NCBI RefSeq assembly: GCF_003260975.1
Contig: NZ_CP030041.1
Location: 5,397,501 to 5,461,500 of the forward strand
Length of the DNA stretch: 64,000 nt
Direction: 5' to 3'
From: Echinicola strongylocentroti
GTDB taxonomy: Bacteria; Bacteroidota; Bacteroidia; Cytophagales; Cyclobacteriaceae
Positions 6,971 through 15,695 of this stretch are shown here, one piece after another (within the stretch, counting starts at the first letter, position 1; every line of letters starts with the position of its first letter). Under the pieces are notes generated by a model. It did no database searches and was not told the origin of the DNA. It saw only the letters and a list, made by a program, of their open reading frames with translations. The position numbers and the translations under genes are program-made.

Positions 6971-8569
6971 ATGGCAGAGAGAAACACCGCAGGATGGGAG
7001 CGTAATCCGCTCCGGAGAAAGAATAACTTAGAGCAAAACATGGCAGGCGGCGTGGGAAAGATCCCACCCCAGGCCATTGATTTGGAAGAGGCTGTGCTTG
7101 GTGCTCTGATGCTGGAAAAAGAGGCCATCACCACAGTGGTGGACATTCTTAAGCCAGACAGTTTTTATAAAGATGCCCATAGGGAAATCTATGATGCTAT
7201 TTTGCAACTTTTTAATGAAAGTGAGCCGATCGACTTGCTTACCGTCACCAATAAGCTAAGGAAAAACGGAAAGCTAGAAGTAGCAGGAGGGGCTTACTAC
7301 ATCACGGAACTGACCTCAAAGATTTCTTCCGCCGCCAATATTGAATATCATGCCCGGATCATCACAGAGATGGCCATGAAGCGCCACATGATCCGCATAT
7401 GCTCAGAGATTCAGAAGGAAGCTTACGAAGAGACGACGGACGTGTTTGAGCTACTGGATACTATGGAGCAATCGCTGTTTGAGATATCGGAAAACAATAT
7501 CCGCAAGAACTACGCAGACATGAAGTCCATCATGCGTGAAGCCATTACGGAGCTGGAAGGCAAGAAAGACTTGGCGGATGGACTTACCGGAGTGCCGAGT
7601 GGATTTACGGCGTTGGATAGGGTGACATCGGGCTGGCAAAAATCCGATTTGGTGATTATAGCTGCCCGTCCGGCGATGGGTAAAACAGCCTTTGTGCTTT
7701 CTGTACTTCGGAATGCCTCGGTGGATCACAGTAGGCCAGTGGCGATATTTTCTTTGGAGATGTCCGCAGTTCAGTTGGTCAACCGTCTGATCTCTTCAGA
7801 GGCAGAATTGGACTCTGAGAAGATCAAAAAAGGAAACTTGGCGGATTATGAGTGGGAGCAGCTGATCCATAAGACCAGTAAACTTTCCTCGGCACCTTTG
7901 TTTGTGGATGATACGCCAGCCTTGTCCATTTTGGAACTCCGGGCAAAGTGTCGCCGATTGAAGGCACAGAGTGATATCCAAATGATCGTAATCGATTACC
8001 TTCAGCTGATGTCTGGCGATTCCAAAGCCAGTGCTAGTGGTAACCGTGAGCAGGAGATTTCCAGTATTTCCAGGGCCCTTAAGAAAATTGCCAAAGAGCT
8101 TGAAGTGCCGGTGATTGCGCTTTCCCAGTTGTCAAGGGCAGTGGAGACAAGGGGCGGAGACAAGCGGCCACAGCTGTCCGATTTGAGGGAATCCGGAGCG
8201 ATCGAGCAGGATGCGGATATTGTAATGTTCCTTTACCGTCCAGAATACTATGGTATCAATGAGGATGAAGAAGGCAATAGTACTATGGGCACAGGAGAGG
8301 TGATTATTGCGAAGCACAGGAGTGGTTCTTTGGAGACGGTCAAATTGCGATTTATCGGTAAATACACCAAGTTTACGGACTTGGACTTGAATGTGCCTTA
8401 TCAGCCGCAAGGTCAGGAAGCCATGTATGGCAATAAATTCCCGAGCGCTGCTGGTGGCAAAGATTTTGACGATAGTAACATGATCAGGATCCAGAGTAAA
8501 GCCAACGGCCCTGATGAAGAGGATGGTTTCCCAGGAGGCATGGGGAGTAATGAGCCTGCGCCGTTCTAG
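6971..8569 (+). CDS. dnaB: Replicative DNA helicase DnaB
   Basis: A 532-residue hexameric helicase that unwinds DNA ahead of the replisome. Residues about 30-130 form the DnaB N-terminal helical domain (IPPQAIDLEEAVLGALMLEK). The RecA-like motor follows, with Walker A AARPAMGKTA (231-240), Walker B IVIDYLQLM, the QLSRAVE motif and SDLRESGAIEQDADIV with the arginine finger region. The protein is longer than many homologues because of a basic 25-residue N-terminal extension and a Gly/Pro/Asp-rich tail of about 60 residues. ATG at 6971 is used; a second Met at residue 24 could also start translation. No intein is present. Confidence 0.97.
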   Translation: MAERNTAGWERNPLRRKNNLEQNMAGGVGKIPPQAIDLEEAVLGALMLEKEAITTVVDILKPDSFYKDAHREIYDAILQLFNESEPIDLLTVTNKLRKNGKLEVAGGAYYITELTSKISSAANIEYHARIITEMAMKRHMIRICSEIQKEAYEETTDVFELLDTMEQSLFEISENNIRKNYADMKSIMREAITELEGKKDLADGLTGVPSGFTALDRVTSGWQKSDLVIIAARPAMGKTAFVLSVLRNASVDHSRPVAIFSLEMSAVQLVNRLISSEAELDSEKIKKGNLADYEWEQLIHKTSKLSSAPLFVDDTPALSILELRAKCRRLKAQSDIQMIVIDYLQLMSGDSKASASGNREQEISSISRALKKIAKELEVPVIALSQLSRAVETRGGDKRPQLSDLRESGAIEQDADIVMFLYRPEYYGINEDEEGNSTMGTGEVIIAKHRSGSLETVKLRFIGKYTKFTDLDLNVPYQPQGQEAMYGNKFPSAAGGKDFDDSNMIRIQSKANGPDEEDGFPGGMGSNEPAPF

Positions 8570-8572
8570 TCT

Positions 8573-8748
8573 TTCGGCTACGCTCAAGAACACCTTCGGC
8601 TACGCTCAGGAGCACTTTCGGCTACGCTCAGGAGTACTTTCGGCTACGCTCAGGAACACCTTCGGTTACGCTCAAGAACAGCTGCAGCTACGCTCAGGAA
8701 CACCATCGGCCGCGGTCAGGGAAACCTTCGGGTACACGCAGGAATACT
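8573..8748. repeat. Eight tandem 22-bp repeats after dnaB
   Basis: Eight consecutive 22-bp units based on TTCGGCTACGCTCAGGAACACC begin 4 bases after the dnaB stop. The first five units are well conserved and the last three progressively diverge (ATCGGCCGCGGTCAGG, TTCGGGTACACGCAGG). Because 22 is not a multiple of three, a frame read through the array has a 22-residue period made of three different translations. I therefore regard it as non-coding. It is GC-richer than its surroundings. Confidence 0.85.
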
Positions 8749-8843
8749 ACCCGCGCTAACTGCCGTGTAGACAGTTCTGCTCATGGGGCGGGAAGTGCAC
8801 AGATGAATGAAACAACCAATAACCACATAACTAATAACCAACT

Positions 8844-9842
8844 ATGCAAGGACTTGTTTTAGATCAGGAAAATACTTCAGGAATCGCTATCAAAGAAGTG
8901 ACTTTACCCAACTTAAAACCCCAAGAGGTGAAAGTAAAAGTAAAAGCTGCGGCTTTGAACCACCGTGATGAGTGGTGCCGGCAAGGGAAATACCCCAATA
9001 TCAAAAATGGGATCATTTTGGGATCCGATGGTGCCGGAGTGGTGGAAGAAGTAGGAGAAAAGGTGGACAAAGGTTGGTTAGGCAAGGAGGTCATCATCAA
9101 TGCTGCTAATTTTTGGGGGGATAAACAAGAAGTCCAATCGGGCGAGTTTCAGATATTGGGAATGCCCGGAAATGGCACCCTCGCAGAATATGTGCAAGTG
9201 GATGCTTCTAGGTTATGTAAAAAACCGGTTCATTTATCATTTGAAGAAGCGGCGGCATTGCCATTGGCAGGCTTGACGGCATATCGAGCGGCCTTCTATC
9301 ATGGCCAGCTTAAGAAGGGAATGAAGCTTTTGGTTACCGGGTTTGGAGGCGGTGTGGCCCAATTTGCGACCCAATTCGGTATCGCTGCAGGTGCGGAAGT
9401 TTATGTGAACAGTGGGAGTGAGGAGAAACTGAAAAAAGCGACAGCATTGGGAGTGTCTGGTGGCTTTAATTATAACGATGAAAACTGGGCTCAGCAAGCG
9501 GTGGATCAAACAGGTGGATTTGAATTGATCATCGATTCGGCCATGGGGGCTACTTTTTCTAACCTGATCCAAGCATTGCAACCAGGCGGTAAGTTGGTGT
9601 TTTATGGAGCTACGCTTGGCAATCCTCCTATGCTGGATGCTAGAAGGGTTTTTTGGAACCAACTGACCATTCAGGGGACTACGATGGGAAGCGACAGGGA
9701 TTTTGAGGAAATGGTGCAGTTTGTCACTGAGCAAGAGATCACTCCAGTGGTGGACTCGGTTTTTGATTTTTCGAATGCGGTGGAGGCTTTTGAGCGAATG
9801 TCAGCAGGAAAGCAGACGGGCAAAATCGTGGTAAAATTATAA
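8844..9842 (+). CDS. Zinc-binding-dehydrogenase-family (quinone oxidoreductase-like) enzyme
   Basis: A 332-residue MDR-superfamily oxidoreductase that would reduce a quinone, enone or similar substrate with NAD(P)H. The GroES-like N-terminal domain shows ALNHRDEWCRQGKYP and the glycine-rich LGSDGAGVVEEVGEKV motif. The catalytic-domain entry is AAALPLAGLTAYRA. The Rossmann fold carries GFGGGVAQFATQFGIAAGAE, somewhat unusual for AxxGGVG, and ends with QTGKIVVKL. Structural-zinc cysteines are absent, as in quinone-oxidoreductase members. It stands alone between the 22-bp repeats and a convergent TPR gene. Substrate cannot be inferred. Confidence 0.85.
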   Translation: MQGLVLDQENTSGIAIKEVTLPNLKPQEVKVKVKAAALNHRDEWCRQGKYPNIKNGIILGSDGAGVVEEVGEKVDKGWLGKEVIINAANFWGDKQEVQSGEFQILGMPGNGTLAEYVQVDASRLCKKPVHLSFEEAAALPLAGLTAYRAAFYHGQLKKGMKLLVTGFGGGVAQFATQFGIAAGAEVYVNSGSEEKLKKATALGVSGGFNYNDENWAQQAVDQTGGFELIIDSAMGATFSNLIQALQPGGKLVFYGATLGNPPMLDARRVFWNQLTIQGTTMGSDRDFEEMVQFVTEQEITPVVDSVFDFSNAVEAFERMSAGKQTGKIVVKL

Positions 9843-9893
9843 AGTTTACTATCAGTTGGATTGGGGCAATGTCTATCTTCTCTCCAGAAACAG

Positions 9894-10229
9894 TTATTCA
9901 TCCAAGTCATTTTCGAACAAGAAATTCTGAAAGGCATTTTTGAGTTCCCTTAGTGCATGTTGGTCATTTTGGGATTTGGCAAGCTCAATGCCTGATTTGT
10001 AGATGGAAAGCGCCTTTTCGATCTCTTCTATTTCTGCATTCAAAGCAGCGGCATGGAAGTAGGTAGGAAGGTATTCTGGGTGCTTATCCAACAGTTGATC
10101 AAAATAGCCTACCGCTTTTTTTAAGTCGATGTTTTGATATTCTAGCGCCAGGGCGTAGATGTTAAAAGGATTGTCAGGTTCATCTTTTACAAATTGCTGC
10201 AATAATTCTATTCGTGATGTATTCGCCAT
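9894..10229 (-). CDS. Small TPR-repeat protein
   Basis: About 111 residues starting at MANTSRIELL (10229); a longer frame begins at 10247. Tetratricopeptide-like helices are evident: NPFNIYALALEYQNIDLKKA, then GYFDQLLDKHPEYLPTYFHA and EIEKALSIYKSGIELA. This spacing is that of two to three TPR units, so it is likely a protein-protein interaction scaffold in the cytoplasm. The C-terminus is acidic (ENDLDE). No partner gene is adjacent. It is convergent with the oxidoreductase, with about 50 bases between stops. Confidence 0.75.
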   Translation of the reverse strand: MANTSRIELLQQFVKDEPDNPFNIYALALEYQNIDLKKAVGYFDQLLDKHPEYLPTYFHAAALNAEIEEIEKALSIYKSGIELAKSQNDQHALRELKNAFQNFLFENDLDE

Positions 10230-10247
10230 AAGCTGTCGGGTCTTCAA

Positions 10248-11118
10248 TGATGGGTAAAGTGCAAATATAAGGTAAAAAGGATGTTTTGAAAGCCCATTTC
10301 ATTGTGGTGGATAGCCTGATTGTAGATCAAGTGTAAAAGTTGGGGATTGGAGGTGATTTGGATAGCACGCTGATTCCGCGGATGATGATGGTTTGCGCTG
10401 ATTTTTTTGCTTATACTGGAAAAGCCAAGTGTATAAAAAAAGCCCTGAAAGGGTGTAGCAACCTTAGCCATGGGCAACACCCATGGTGAACATCTTTTTA
10501 AGAGGAGGTGGGTTGAAAAAGAGTGTTGCAACTCGCAGCGGCGAGCTGCCACGGCTTCCACTCCCTCAAATCTCCTCCTAAAACCCTGTTTGGTTCCAGA
10601 CAGGCCTGCCTTTGGCTTCAGACAGGCTCGCAGTGCATGTGCCGATATTGTACGGGGACGGTTTTATAATCGAACCGAGGTTATGAAGAAAGTGTGTCGA
10701 AAATCATTCTCCCAAGAGATATTGCTTGGACCTTGATTTTTTTGGCCCAATGGTTCAGAAAACGGTTCAGTCTTAATGGAAGGTAGTTGGATTTATCAAG
10801 TGGTGTATAGCTAGTGGTAAGGTATAACCATAAATTATTGTCCATAGCCAAAATCAATTCATTCGGGATAGGTATTGAACGGCCTTTTTTTTATTTTTGG
10901 ACATTCTATAGCGAATGAAAAGCTATCCAATAGTATCGTACTCAAAAGGCAAGCCTGCAAGATCTATTTTTGATGATGTTTTCCAATGAAATTATCCAGG
11001 CCATTTTATCGTTATTATAGACAGTACTTGTCATGAGTGATGATGCTTATAGGAGGCGACATTACCCAATAGGCGTTTTTGAAAAAGAATTTAGTAGACA
11101 ACTAACAATATAAAATAT
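10248..11118. other. 870-bp spacer with REP-like palindromes, upstream of the ETF genes
   Basis: No gene is supported here. Near 10435-10600 there is a REP-like block (annotated separately). The rest (10600-11118) is unremarkable, AT-richer sequence that should include the etfB promoter. Confidence 0.5.
10438..10582. repeat. REP/IS200-end-like palindromic block
   Basis: The block begins with AAAAGCCCTGAAAGGGTGTA and then has a perfect 7-bp stem CCATGGG (10468-10474) and CCCATGG (10480-10486). An outer, imperfect pair follows, TTTTTAAGAGGAGG near 10495 against CCTCCTAAAACC near 10572. This pattern, a short leader followed by a Ccatggg/cccatgG hairpin, is common in dispersed intergenic repeats of Bacteroidota. 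No transposase is nearby. Confidence 0.5.
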
Positions 11119-11856
11119 ATGAAAATTCTGGTTTGTATTACACACGTGCCGGATACCACATCCAAAATCCAATTTACAGACAATAACACTAAATTTGATA
11201 AAAACGGTGTTCAGTTTATTATTGGGCCTTATGATGACTATGCACTTGCCAGAGCGGTGGAGCTTCGTGATCAGACGGGTGGCAAGCTCACGGTACTTAA
11301 TGTAGGCGAAGCCGAAACTGAGCCAACCTTAAGGAAAGCCTTGGCGATCGGTGCCGATGAGGCCATTCGAGTAAATGCCTTTCCTTCCGATTCACTATTT
11401 GTGGCCAATCAAATCGCTCATTATGCCAAGGAAGGCGGCTATGATTTGATCTTGATGGGCAGGGAGTCGATCGATTTTAATGGCGGTATGGTACATGGGA
11501 TGGTAGCTGAAACCCTCGGTATGCCATCTGTCTCTCCTGTGATGAAACTGGACTTAGAAGGAGAAGTAGCGAAGATTTCTCGTGAAATAGAAGGTGGAAA
11601 AGAACAGTTGGAAGTGAAGCTGCCTTTTGTGGCGGGATGTCAAGAACCCATTGCAGAATGGAAGATTCCCAATATGCGGGGAATAATGTCCGCACGTACC
11701 AAGCCCTTGAACGTGGTAGAGGCAGTTAGTGATGAAGCAGCTACTGAGACGGTCGGTTATGAACTGCCACCTGCAAAAGGGGCTGTAAAGCTGATCGATA
11801 AGGACAATGTGCAAGAGTTGGTGCAATTGCTGCAGACCGATGCTAAAGTTCTTTAA
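11119..11856 (+). CDS. etfB: Electron transfer flavoprotein beta subunit
   Basis: A 245-residue FAD/AMP-binding ETF subunit that, with the next gene, accepts electrons from acyl-CoA dehydrogenases and passes them to the quinone pool. It starts MKILVCITHVPDTTSKI. Family hallmarks are YDDYALARAVELRD, GADEAIRV, LILMGRESIDFNGGMVHGMV and the signature PNMRGIMSARTKPLNVVE. It lies 30 bases upstream of etfA in the same direction. An acyl-CoA dehydrogenase that could be a client is encoded at 55.9-57.2 kb. Confidence 0.95.
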   Translation: MKILVCITHVPDTTSKIQFTDNNTKFDKNGVQFIIGPYDDYALARAVELRDQTGGKLTVLNVGEAETEPTLRKALAIGADEAIRVNAFPSDSLFVANQIAHYAKEGGYDLILMGRESIDFNGGMVHGMVAETLGMPSVSPVMKLDLEGEVAKISREIEGGKEQLEVKLPFVAGCQEPIAEWKIPNMRGIMSARTKPLNVVEAVSDEAATETVGYELPPAKGAVKLIDKDNVQELVQLLQTDAKVL

Positions 11857-11886
11857 ATTTTTCCTTCATTAAAAAACTGAATTAAC

Positions 11887-12852
11887 ATGTCTATTTTAGT
11901 ATATATAGAGCACGCAGAAGGTGCTATCAAAAAAACATCACTAGAAGCAGTCTCTTATGCGAGCGCCTTGGCCGAAAAAGAAGGCAAGGAGGTAGTGGCT
12001 GTTGCGCTGGGAGCCATCGAAGAGAATGAGCTGGCAAAAGCTGGTACAGCAGGAGCACAAAAAGTACTGCACATAGCCGATGAAAAACTCAATGCCGGTG
12101 TGATCCAAGCTCATGCCAGTGCGGTAGCCCAAGCGTACGAAAAAGCAGGTGCGGATACCTTGGTATTGGCCAAATCTTCTCTTGGAGACGCTGTGGCAGC
12201 TCGGCTGTCAGTGAAGCTAAAAGCTGGATTGGCTTCCAATGTGGTCGCTTTACCTGATGAAGATGGTGGATATAAAGTGAAAAGGAGCATTTATACCGGC
12301 AAGGCATTTACCAGTACCCTTATCACTACACCCCATAAGATACTTGCAGTAAAGAAAAATGCCGTTCCTCTTAAAGAATACGGTGGCGCTGCCACAGTAG
12401 AAGCGCTTGATGTGACATTGGAAGAGGGGGATTTTGCTGCCAAGATTACTTCGACGGATAAGGCTACAGGTGAGATTTCGCTGCCGGAAGCAGATATTAT
12501 CGTATCGGGAGGTCGCGGCATGAAAGGCCCTGAAAACTGGAACCTTATCGAAGATCTCGCAAAAGCAATGGGAGCGGCTACTGGGTGTTCCAAGCCCGTT
12601 TCTGATAGTGGCTGGAGACCTCACCATGAGCACGTAGGACAGACAGGTGTAAAAGTAGCACCAAGTTTATACGTAGCAGTTGGAATTTCAGGCGCTATTC
12701 AACATCTTGCAGGTGTAAACGCTTCCAAAAACATTGTAGTGATCAATAAAGATCCGGAAGCACCATTTTTCAAGGCTGCAGACTATGGGATAGTTGGTGA
12801 TGCTTTTGAAATTTTGCCAAAACTTACAGAGGCTATCAAAGCAATAAAATAA
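11887..12852 (+). CDS. etfA: Electron transfer flavoprotein alpha subunit
   Basis: A 321-residue partner of EtfB. The N-terminal ETF domain (ILVYIEHAEGAIKKTSLEAV) is followed by the FAD-binding C-terminal domain. That domain has the characteristic ADIIVSGGRGMKGPENW, AATGCSKPVSDSGWRPHHEH, QTGVKVAPSLYVAVGISGAI and INKDPEAPFFKAADYGIVGD. All are intact. The stop is 6 bases before the next gene's GTG, so three genes (etfB, etfA, bifunctional nuclease) form an operon. Confidence 0.95.
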   Translation: MSILVYIEHAEGAIKKTSLEAVSYASALAEKEGKEVVAVALGAIEENELAKAGTAGAQKVLHIADEKLNAGVIQAHASAVAQAYEKAGADTLVLAKSSLGDAVAARLSVKLKAGLASNVVALPDEDGGYKVKRSIYTGKAFTSTLITTPHKILAVKKNAVPLKEYGGAATVEALDVTLEEGDFAAKITSTDKATGEISLPEADIIVSGGRGMKGPENWNLIEDLAKAMGAATGCSKPVSDSGWRPHHEHVGQTGVKVAPSLYVAVGISGAIQHLAGVNASKNIVVINKDPEAPFFKAADYGIVGDAFEILPKLTEAIKAIK

Positions 12853-12858
12853 AAGCGA

Positions 12859-13464
12859 GTGGAGAACACAGTAGAACTAGAAATATTAGGTTTATCATCG
12901 AATCACTCCCAGTCAGGCTCATTTACACTGGTGATGGGAGAGACTACTGGCACGAGAAGGTTGCCGATTGTCATTGGGATGTTTGAGGCGCAAGCTATTG
13001 CCATCGAAATAGAAAAGATCGTTCCCAATCGTCCCATGACACATGATTTGTTCAAATCTTTTGCGAGCAATTTTGGGTTTTCGGTGGGGTACATCTTGGT
13101 TTCGGACATGAGAGAGGGTGTTTTTTATGCCAAAATTGTCTGCAAGGATGGGAAGAAAAATGTGGAAATAGATGCGAGGCCTTCTGATGCTATAGCAATA
13201 GCTGTCCGTTTTGATGCTCCTATCTATTGTGAAAACAAAGTAATGTCTGAGGCTGCTATCGAATTCAATGAAGAAGAGGAAGGAAAAGGAGATGAAAAGG
13301 CCAAGCCTGAGGGTAAGAAAGTAGCTTCTGCCAAACCTCGGCAGCACGAACCCCTCAAGGATTATAGCTTGGATAAGCTTAACCAAATGCTTGATAAGGC
13401 CATAAACAGTGAGGATTATGAACAAGCTGCCCGGATCAGAGATGAGATAAACCGAAGGAATTAA
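12859..13464 (+). CDS. Bifunctional nuclease family protein with C-terminal UVR motif
   Basis: A 201-residue protein. Residues 1-135 match the DUF151/bifunctional nuclease (BFN) domain: ILGLSSNHSQSGSFTLVMGE, RRLPIVIGMFEAQAIAIE and EIDARPSDAIAIAVRFDAPI. A charged Lys/Glu linker follows, then a UvrB/UvrC-type motif at the C-terminus (LNQMLDKAINSEDYEQAARI, RDEINRRN), which mediates protein contacts. The start is a GTG at 12859, 6 bases after etfA. BFN proteins are linked to RNase/DNase activity and stress tolerance in plants and bacteria. Why it travels with ETF genes is not obvious. A terminator follows. Confidence 0.88.
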   Translation: MENTVELEILGLSSNHSQSGSFTLVMGETTGTRRLPIVIGMFEAQAIAIEIEKIVPNRPMTHDLFKSFASNFGFSVGYILVSDMREGVFYAKIVCKDGKKNVEIDARPSDAIAIAVRFDAPIYCENKVMSEAAIEFNEEEEGKGDEKAKPEGKKVASAKPRQHEPLKDYSLDKLNQMLDKAINSEDYEQAARIRDEINRRN

Positions 13465-13470
13465 CAGTAT

Positions 13471-13504
13471 GAAAAACCTGGGCAATAAAAGCTCAGGTTT
13501 TTTG
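13471..13504 (+). terminator. Rho-independent terminator of the ETF operon
   Basis: The stem AAACCTGGGC / GCTCAGGTTT with a short loop is followed by a T-run, 7 bases after the bifunctional nuclease stop. Confidence 0.8.
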
Positions 13505-13588
13505 TTTCTATTCATGCCTTAAAATACCTTATATTTACTTTTTATTTAATTGGGCAAGCCAGCGATTGTTGGCCAACAAATGTGAAAT

Positions 13589-14875
13589 ATGGATTATTTG
13601 AGAGGTGTAATAGGGATTGTAGCGCTTCTGGGCGTTGCTTTTCTTTTTTCAGCAAATAGAAAATCGGTGGATTGGAGATTAGTGGGGATCGGCGTGGTGT
13701 TGCAGATAGTGTTTGGGTTTTTGATTACAAAAGTGGCGTTTGTTGAAAAAGTTTTTGCCAGTGTGAGTGGTGCTTTTGTCAAGCTATTGAGCTTTGCGCA
13801 AGCTGGAGCGATTTTTCTTTTTGGTGATTTGGCCACAGATTCGTTTGGGACCATATTTGCCTTTCAGGTATTGCCTACTATTATTTTCTTTTCGACAGTC
13901 TCTGCTGGGCTCTATTATTTAGGTGTCTTACAGAAAATCGTATATGGCATCGCTTGGGTGATGGCTCGTACCATGAAGCTTTCTGGTGCAGAAAGCCTTT
14001 CAGCAGCAGGTAACATATTCCTAGGTCAGACGGAGGCACCGCTGCTCGTCAGGCCTTTTATTCCTACGATGACCCGATCTGAACTGATGTGCCTCATGAC
14101 CGGAGGCATGGCCACCATTGCGGGAGGCGTGTTGGCTGCGTATGTGGCATTTCTAGGAGGAGACGATCCCGCAGAACAAAGTAAATTCGCATCTTACCTA
14201 TTGGGAGCAAGCATTATGAATGCCCCCGCTGCTATAGTAATGTCAAAGTTGATCATCCCTGAGACCAATAAGGAAAACTTGAATGATAAGCTGCAAGTGA
14301 ACAGCGATGGTATGGGGGTAAACTTAATCGATGCCATGTCGATAGGAGCTTCCGATGGGTTGAAGTTGGCATTGAATGTAGGCGGGATGTTGCTTGCCTT
14401 TATAGCTGTGATTGCGATGCTCAACTACCTTTTGTCGGGTGTGTTGGGGGACATGACTGGGCTTAATGAAATAGTGGTCAGTTCTACCAATGGTAGATTT
14501 GATGGGTTTTCGTTGGAGTATATCCTAGGTCAAGTTTTTCGTGTATTTGCTTGGTTGATGGGCGTGGAGTGGCAGGACACCCTTCAGGTTGGCTCGCTGT
14601 TAGGTCAGAAAACAGTGATCAACGAGTTTGTGGCATATTCTGATTTATCATCCATGAAAGCGGAAGGTAACTTATCTCCAAAATCAATCATCATTGCTAC
14701 CTATGCCCTTTGTGGGTTTTCTAACTTTAGCTCCATTGCCATCCAAGTGGGGGGGATCGGGAGCATTGCACCGGGACAGCAAGGTGATCTTTCAAAACTG
14801 GGCATGCATGCGCTTTTAGCAGCGACATTGGCCTGTATGATGACTGCGACGATAGCGGGAATGTTATTTAGTTAG
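13589..14875 (+). CDS. NupC/CNT-family nucleoside transporter
   Basis: A 428-residue inner-membrane symporter for uptake of nucleosides using an H+ or Na+ gradient. The CNT core motifs are present: the Na+/nucleoside-binding GQTEAPLLVRPFI, then TGGMATIAGGVLAAYV, and the second half NEFVAYSDL and ALCGFSNFSSIAIQVGGIGS. About 8-10 membrane segments are visible. Full length. It has its own spacer on both sides. A MITE-like element begins 20 bases after the stop. Confidence 0.93.
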   Translation: MDYLRGVIGIVALLGVAFLFSANRKSVDWRLVGIGVVLQIVFGFLITKVAFVEKVFASVSGAFVKLLSFAQAGAIFLFGDLATDSFGTIFAFQVLPTIIFFSTVSAGLYYLGVLQKIVYGIAWVMARTMKLSGAESLSAAGNIFLGQTEAPLLVRPFIPTMTRSELMCLMTGGMATIAGGVLAAYVAFLGGDDPAEQSKFASYLLGASIMNAPAAIVMSKLIIPETNKENLNDKLQVNSDGMGVNLIDAMSIGASDGLKLALNVGGMLLAFIAVIAMLNYLLSGVLGDMTGLNEIVVSSTNGRFDGFSLEYILGQVFRVFAWLMGVEWQDTLQVGSLLGQKTVINEFVAYSDLSSMKAEGNLSPKSIIIATYALCGFSNFSSIAIQVGGIGSIAPGQQGDLSKLGMHALLAATLACMMTATIAGMLFS

Positions 14876-14894
14876 ACAAAAAAATAAGAGGCTA

Positions 14895-15072
14895 GTTGAA
14901 CCCGGAATATACATTAGCCTATCTGTTGCGATCTGAAACTGCTTCAAAATCAGCCGTTTCACTTTAGTTTTCGGCATAACCGTAGCGGTGCTACGCTAAT
15001 ACCTCCAAACTAACTGATTTTCTTGCAATTTCAGCTCTCACTACGATTCCTAACGCATAATCCGGGTTGAAC
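14895..15072. mobile_element. MITE-like element, 178 bp with terminal inverted repeats
   Basis: The left end GTTGAACCCGGAATATACAT and the reverse complement of the right end GTTCAACCCGGATTATGCGT match in most of 23 positions (14895-14917 and 15050-15072). The interior has no gene and holds further short inverted pairs (GCCGTAGC-like TAGCGGTGCTACGCTA near 14980). A 62-bp relative with the same ends lies at 41064-41125. The element fills the gap between two convergent genes. This looks like a non-autonomous element; no cognate transposase is in the window. Confidence 0.65.
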
Positions 15073-15093
15073 AGCTTCCTATGCGAAAAATGG

Positions 15094-15534
15094 TTATTCT
15101 GTTTCAGAAATAATGATTTTTTCGATTTTGTCGCCTTGGCGGATTTGGTCAATTACATCCAGGCCTTCTACGACTTTTCCAAAACACGTATGGTTTCTGT
15201 CCAAGTGAGCGGTATTGTCCCTGCTATGACAAACGAAAAATTGCGAGCCACCGGTGTTTCTACCAGCATGGGCCATCGATAGGACGCCACGTTCATGGTG
15301 CTGGTTATCTCCATCTAGTTCACAATCAATGGTGTATCCAGGTCCGCCTGCGCCATTCCCTTTGGGACAGCCTCCTTGGATAACGAAGTTTGGAATTACT
15401 CGGTGAAAGGTAAGTCCATCGTAAAATCCTTTTTGAGAGAGGTCTACAAAATTCTTAACCGTATTGGGAGCGTCTTTTTCATAAAACTCCACCTTCATGG
15501 TCCCTTTTTCTGTTATTATTTCTGCTGTTTTCAT
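15094..15534 (-). CDS. Cyclophilin-type peptidyl-prolyl cis-trans isomerase
   Basis: A 146-residue single-domain cyclophilin that accelerates proline isomerisation during protein folding. The active-site motifs are all present: [13 protein letters not shown] (catalytic Arg), [19 protein letters not shown] and [20 protein letters not shown] (His in the drug-binding Trp/His position). There is no signal peptide, so it is cytoplasmic. It begins [19 protein letters not shown]. Immediately downstream is the MITE-like element. Confidence 0.95.
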   Translation of the reverse strand: MKTAEIITEKGTMKVEFYEKDAPNTVKNFVDLSQKGFYDGLTFHRVIPNFVIQGGCPKGNGAGGPGYTIDCELDGDNQHHERGVLSMAHAGRNTGGSQFFVCHSRDNTAHLDRNHTCFGKVVEGLDVIDQIRQGDKIEKIIISETE

Positions 15535-15551
15535 GAATTAATTGTTTCATG

Positions 15552-15559
15552 CAAATATA
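15552..15559 (-). promoter_or_regulatory. Candidate -7 element (TATATTTG) of the cyclophilin gene
   Basis: On the minus strand TATATTTG matches the Bacteroidota sigma-ABfr -7 consensus TAnnTTTG, 17 bases before the ATG. No good -33 TTG is visible, so this is tentative. Confidence 0.4.
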
Positions 15560-15695
15560 GTAAAACTTCCTGTGATGATAACAGATTAATATTGGTGTAA
15601 ATAGCTTATTTTGTATATTTTTTACCAAAAAAATCCTATTTTATTTATTTTGGTGTGTTTTTTGATTATCTTATGTTAACCAAACTTATTTAATC

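Noticed and set aside
8573..8748. Possible CRISPR array
   Set aside because: The 22-bp units are directly adjacent with no unique spacers, and no cas genes are present.
8514..8759. A frame across the 22-bp repeat array that would give a 22-residue repeat protein
   Set aside because: The repeat length is not a multiple of three, the frame starts inside dnaB and repeats are purely at DNA level, so coding is unlikely.
10470..10736. An 88-residue frame over the REP-like block
   Set aside because: It is explained by palindromic repeat sequence and has no plausible start context or recognisable domain.
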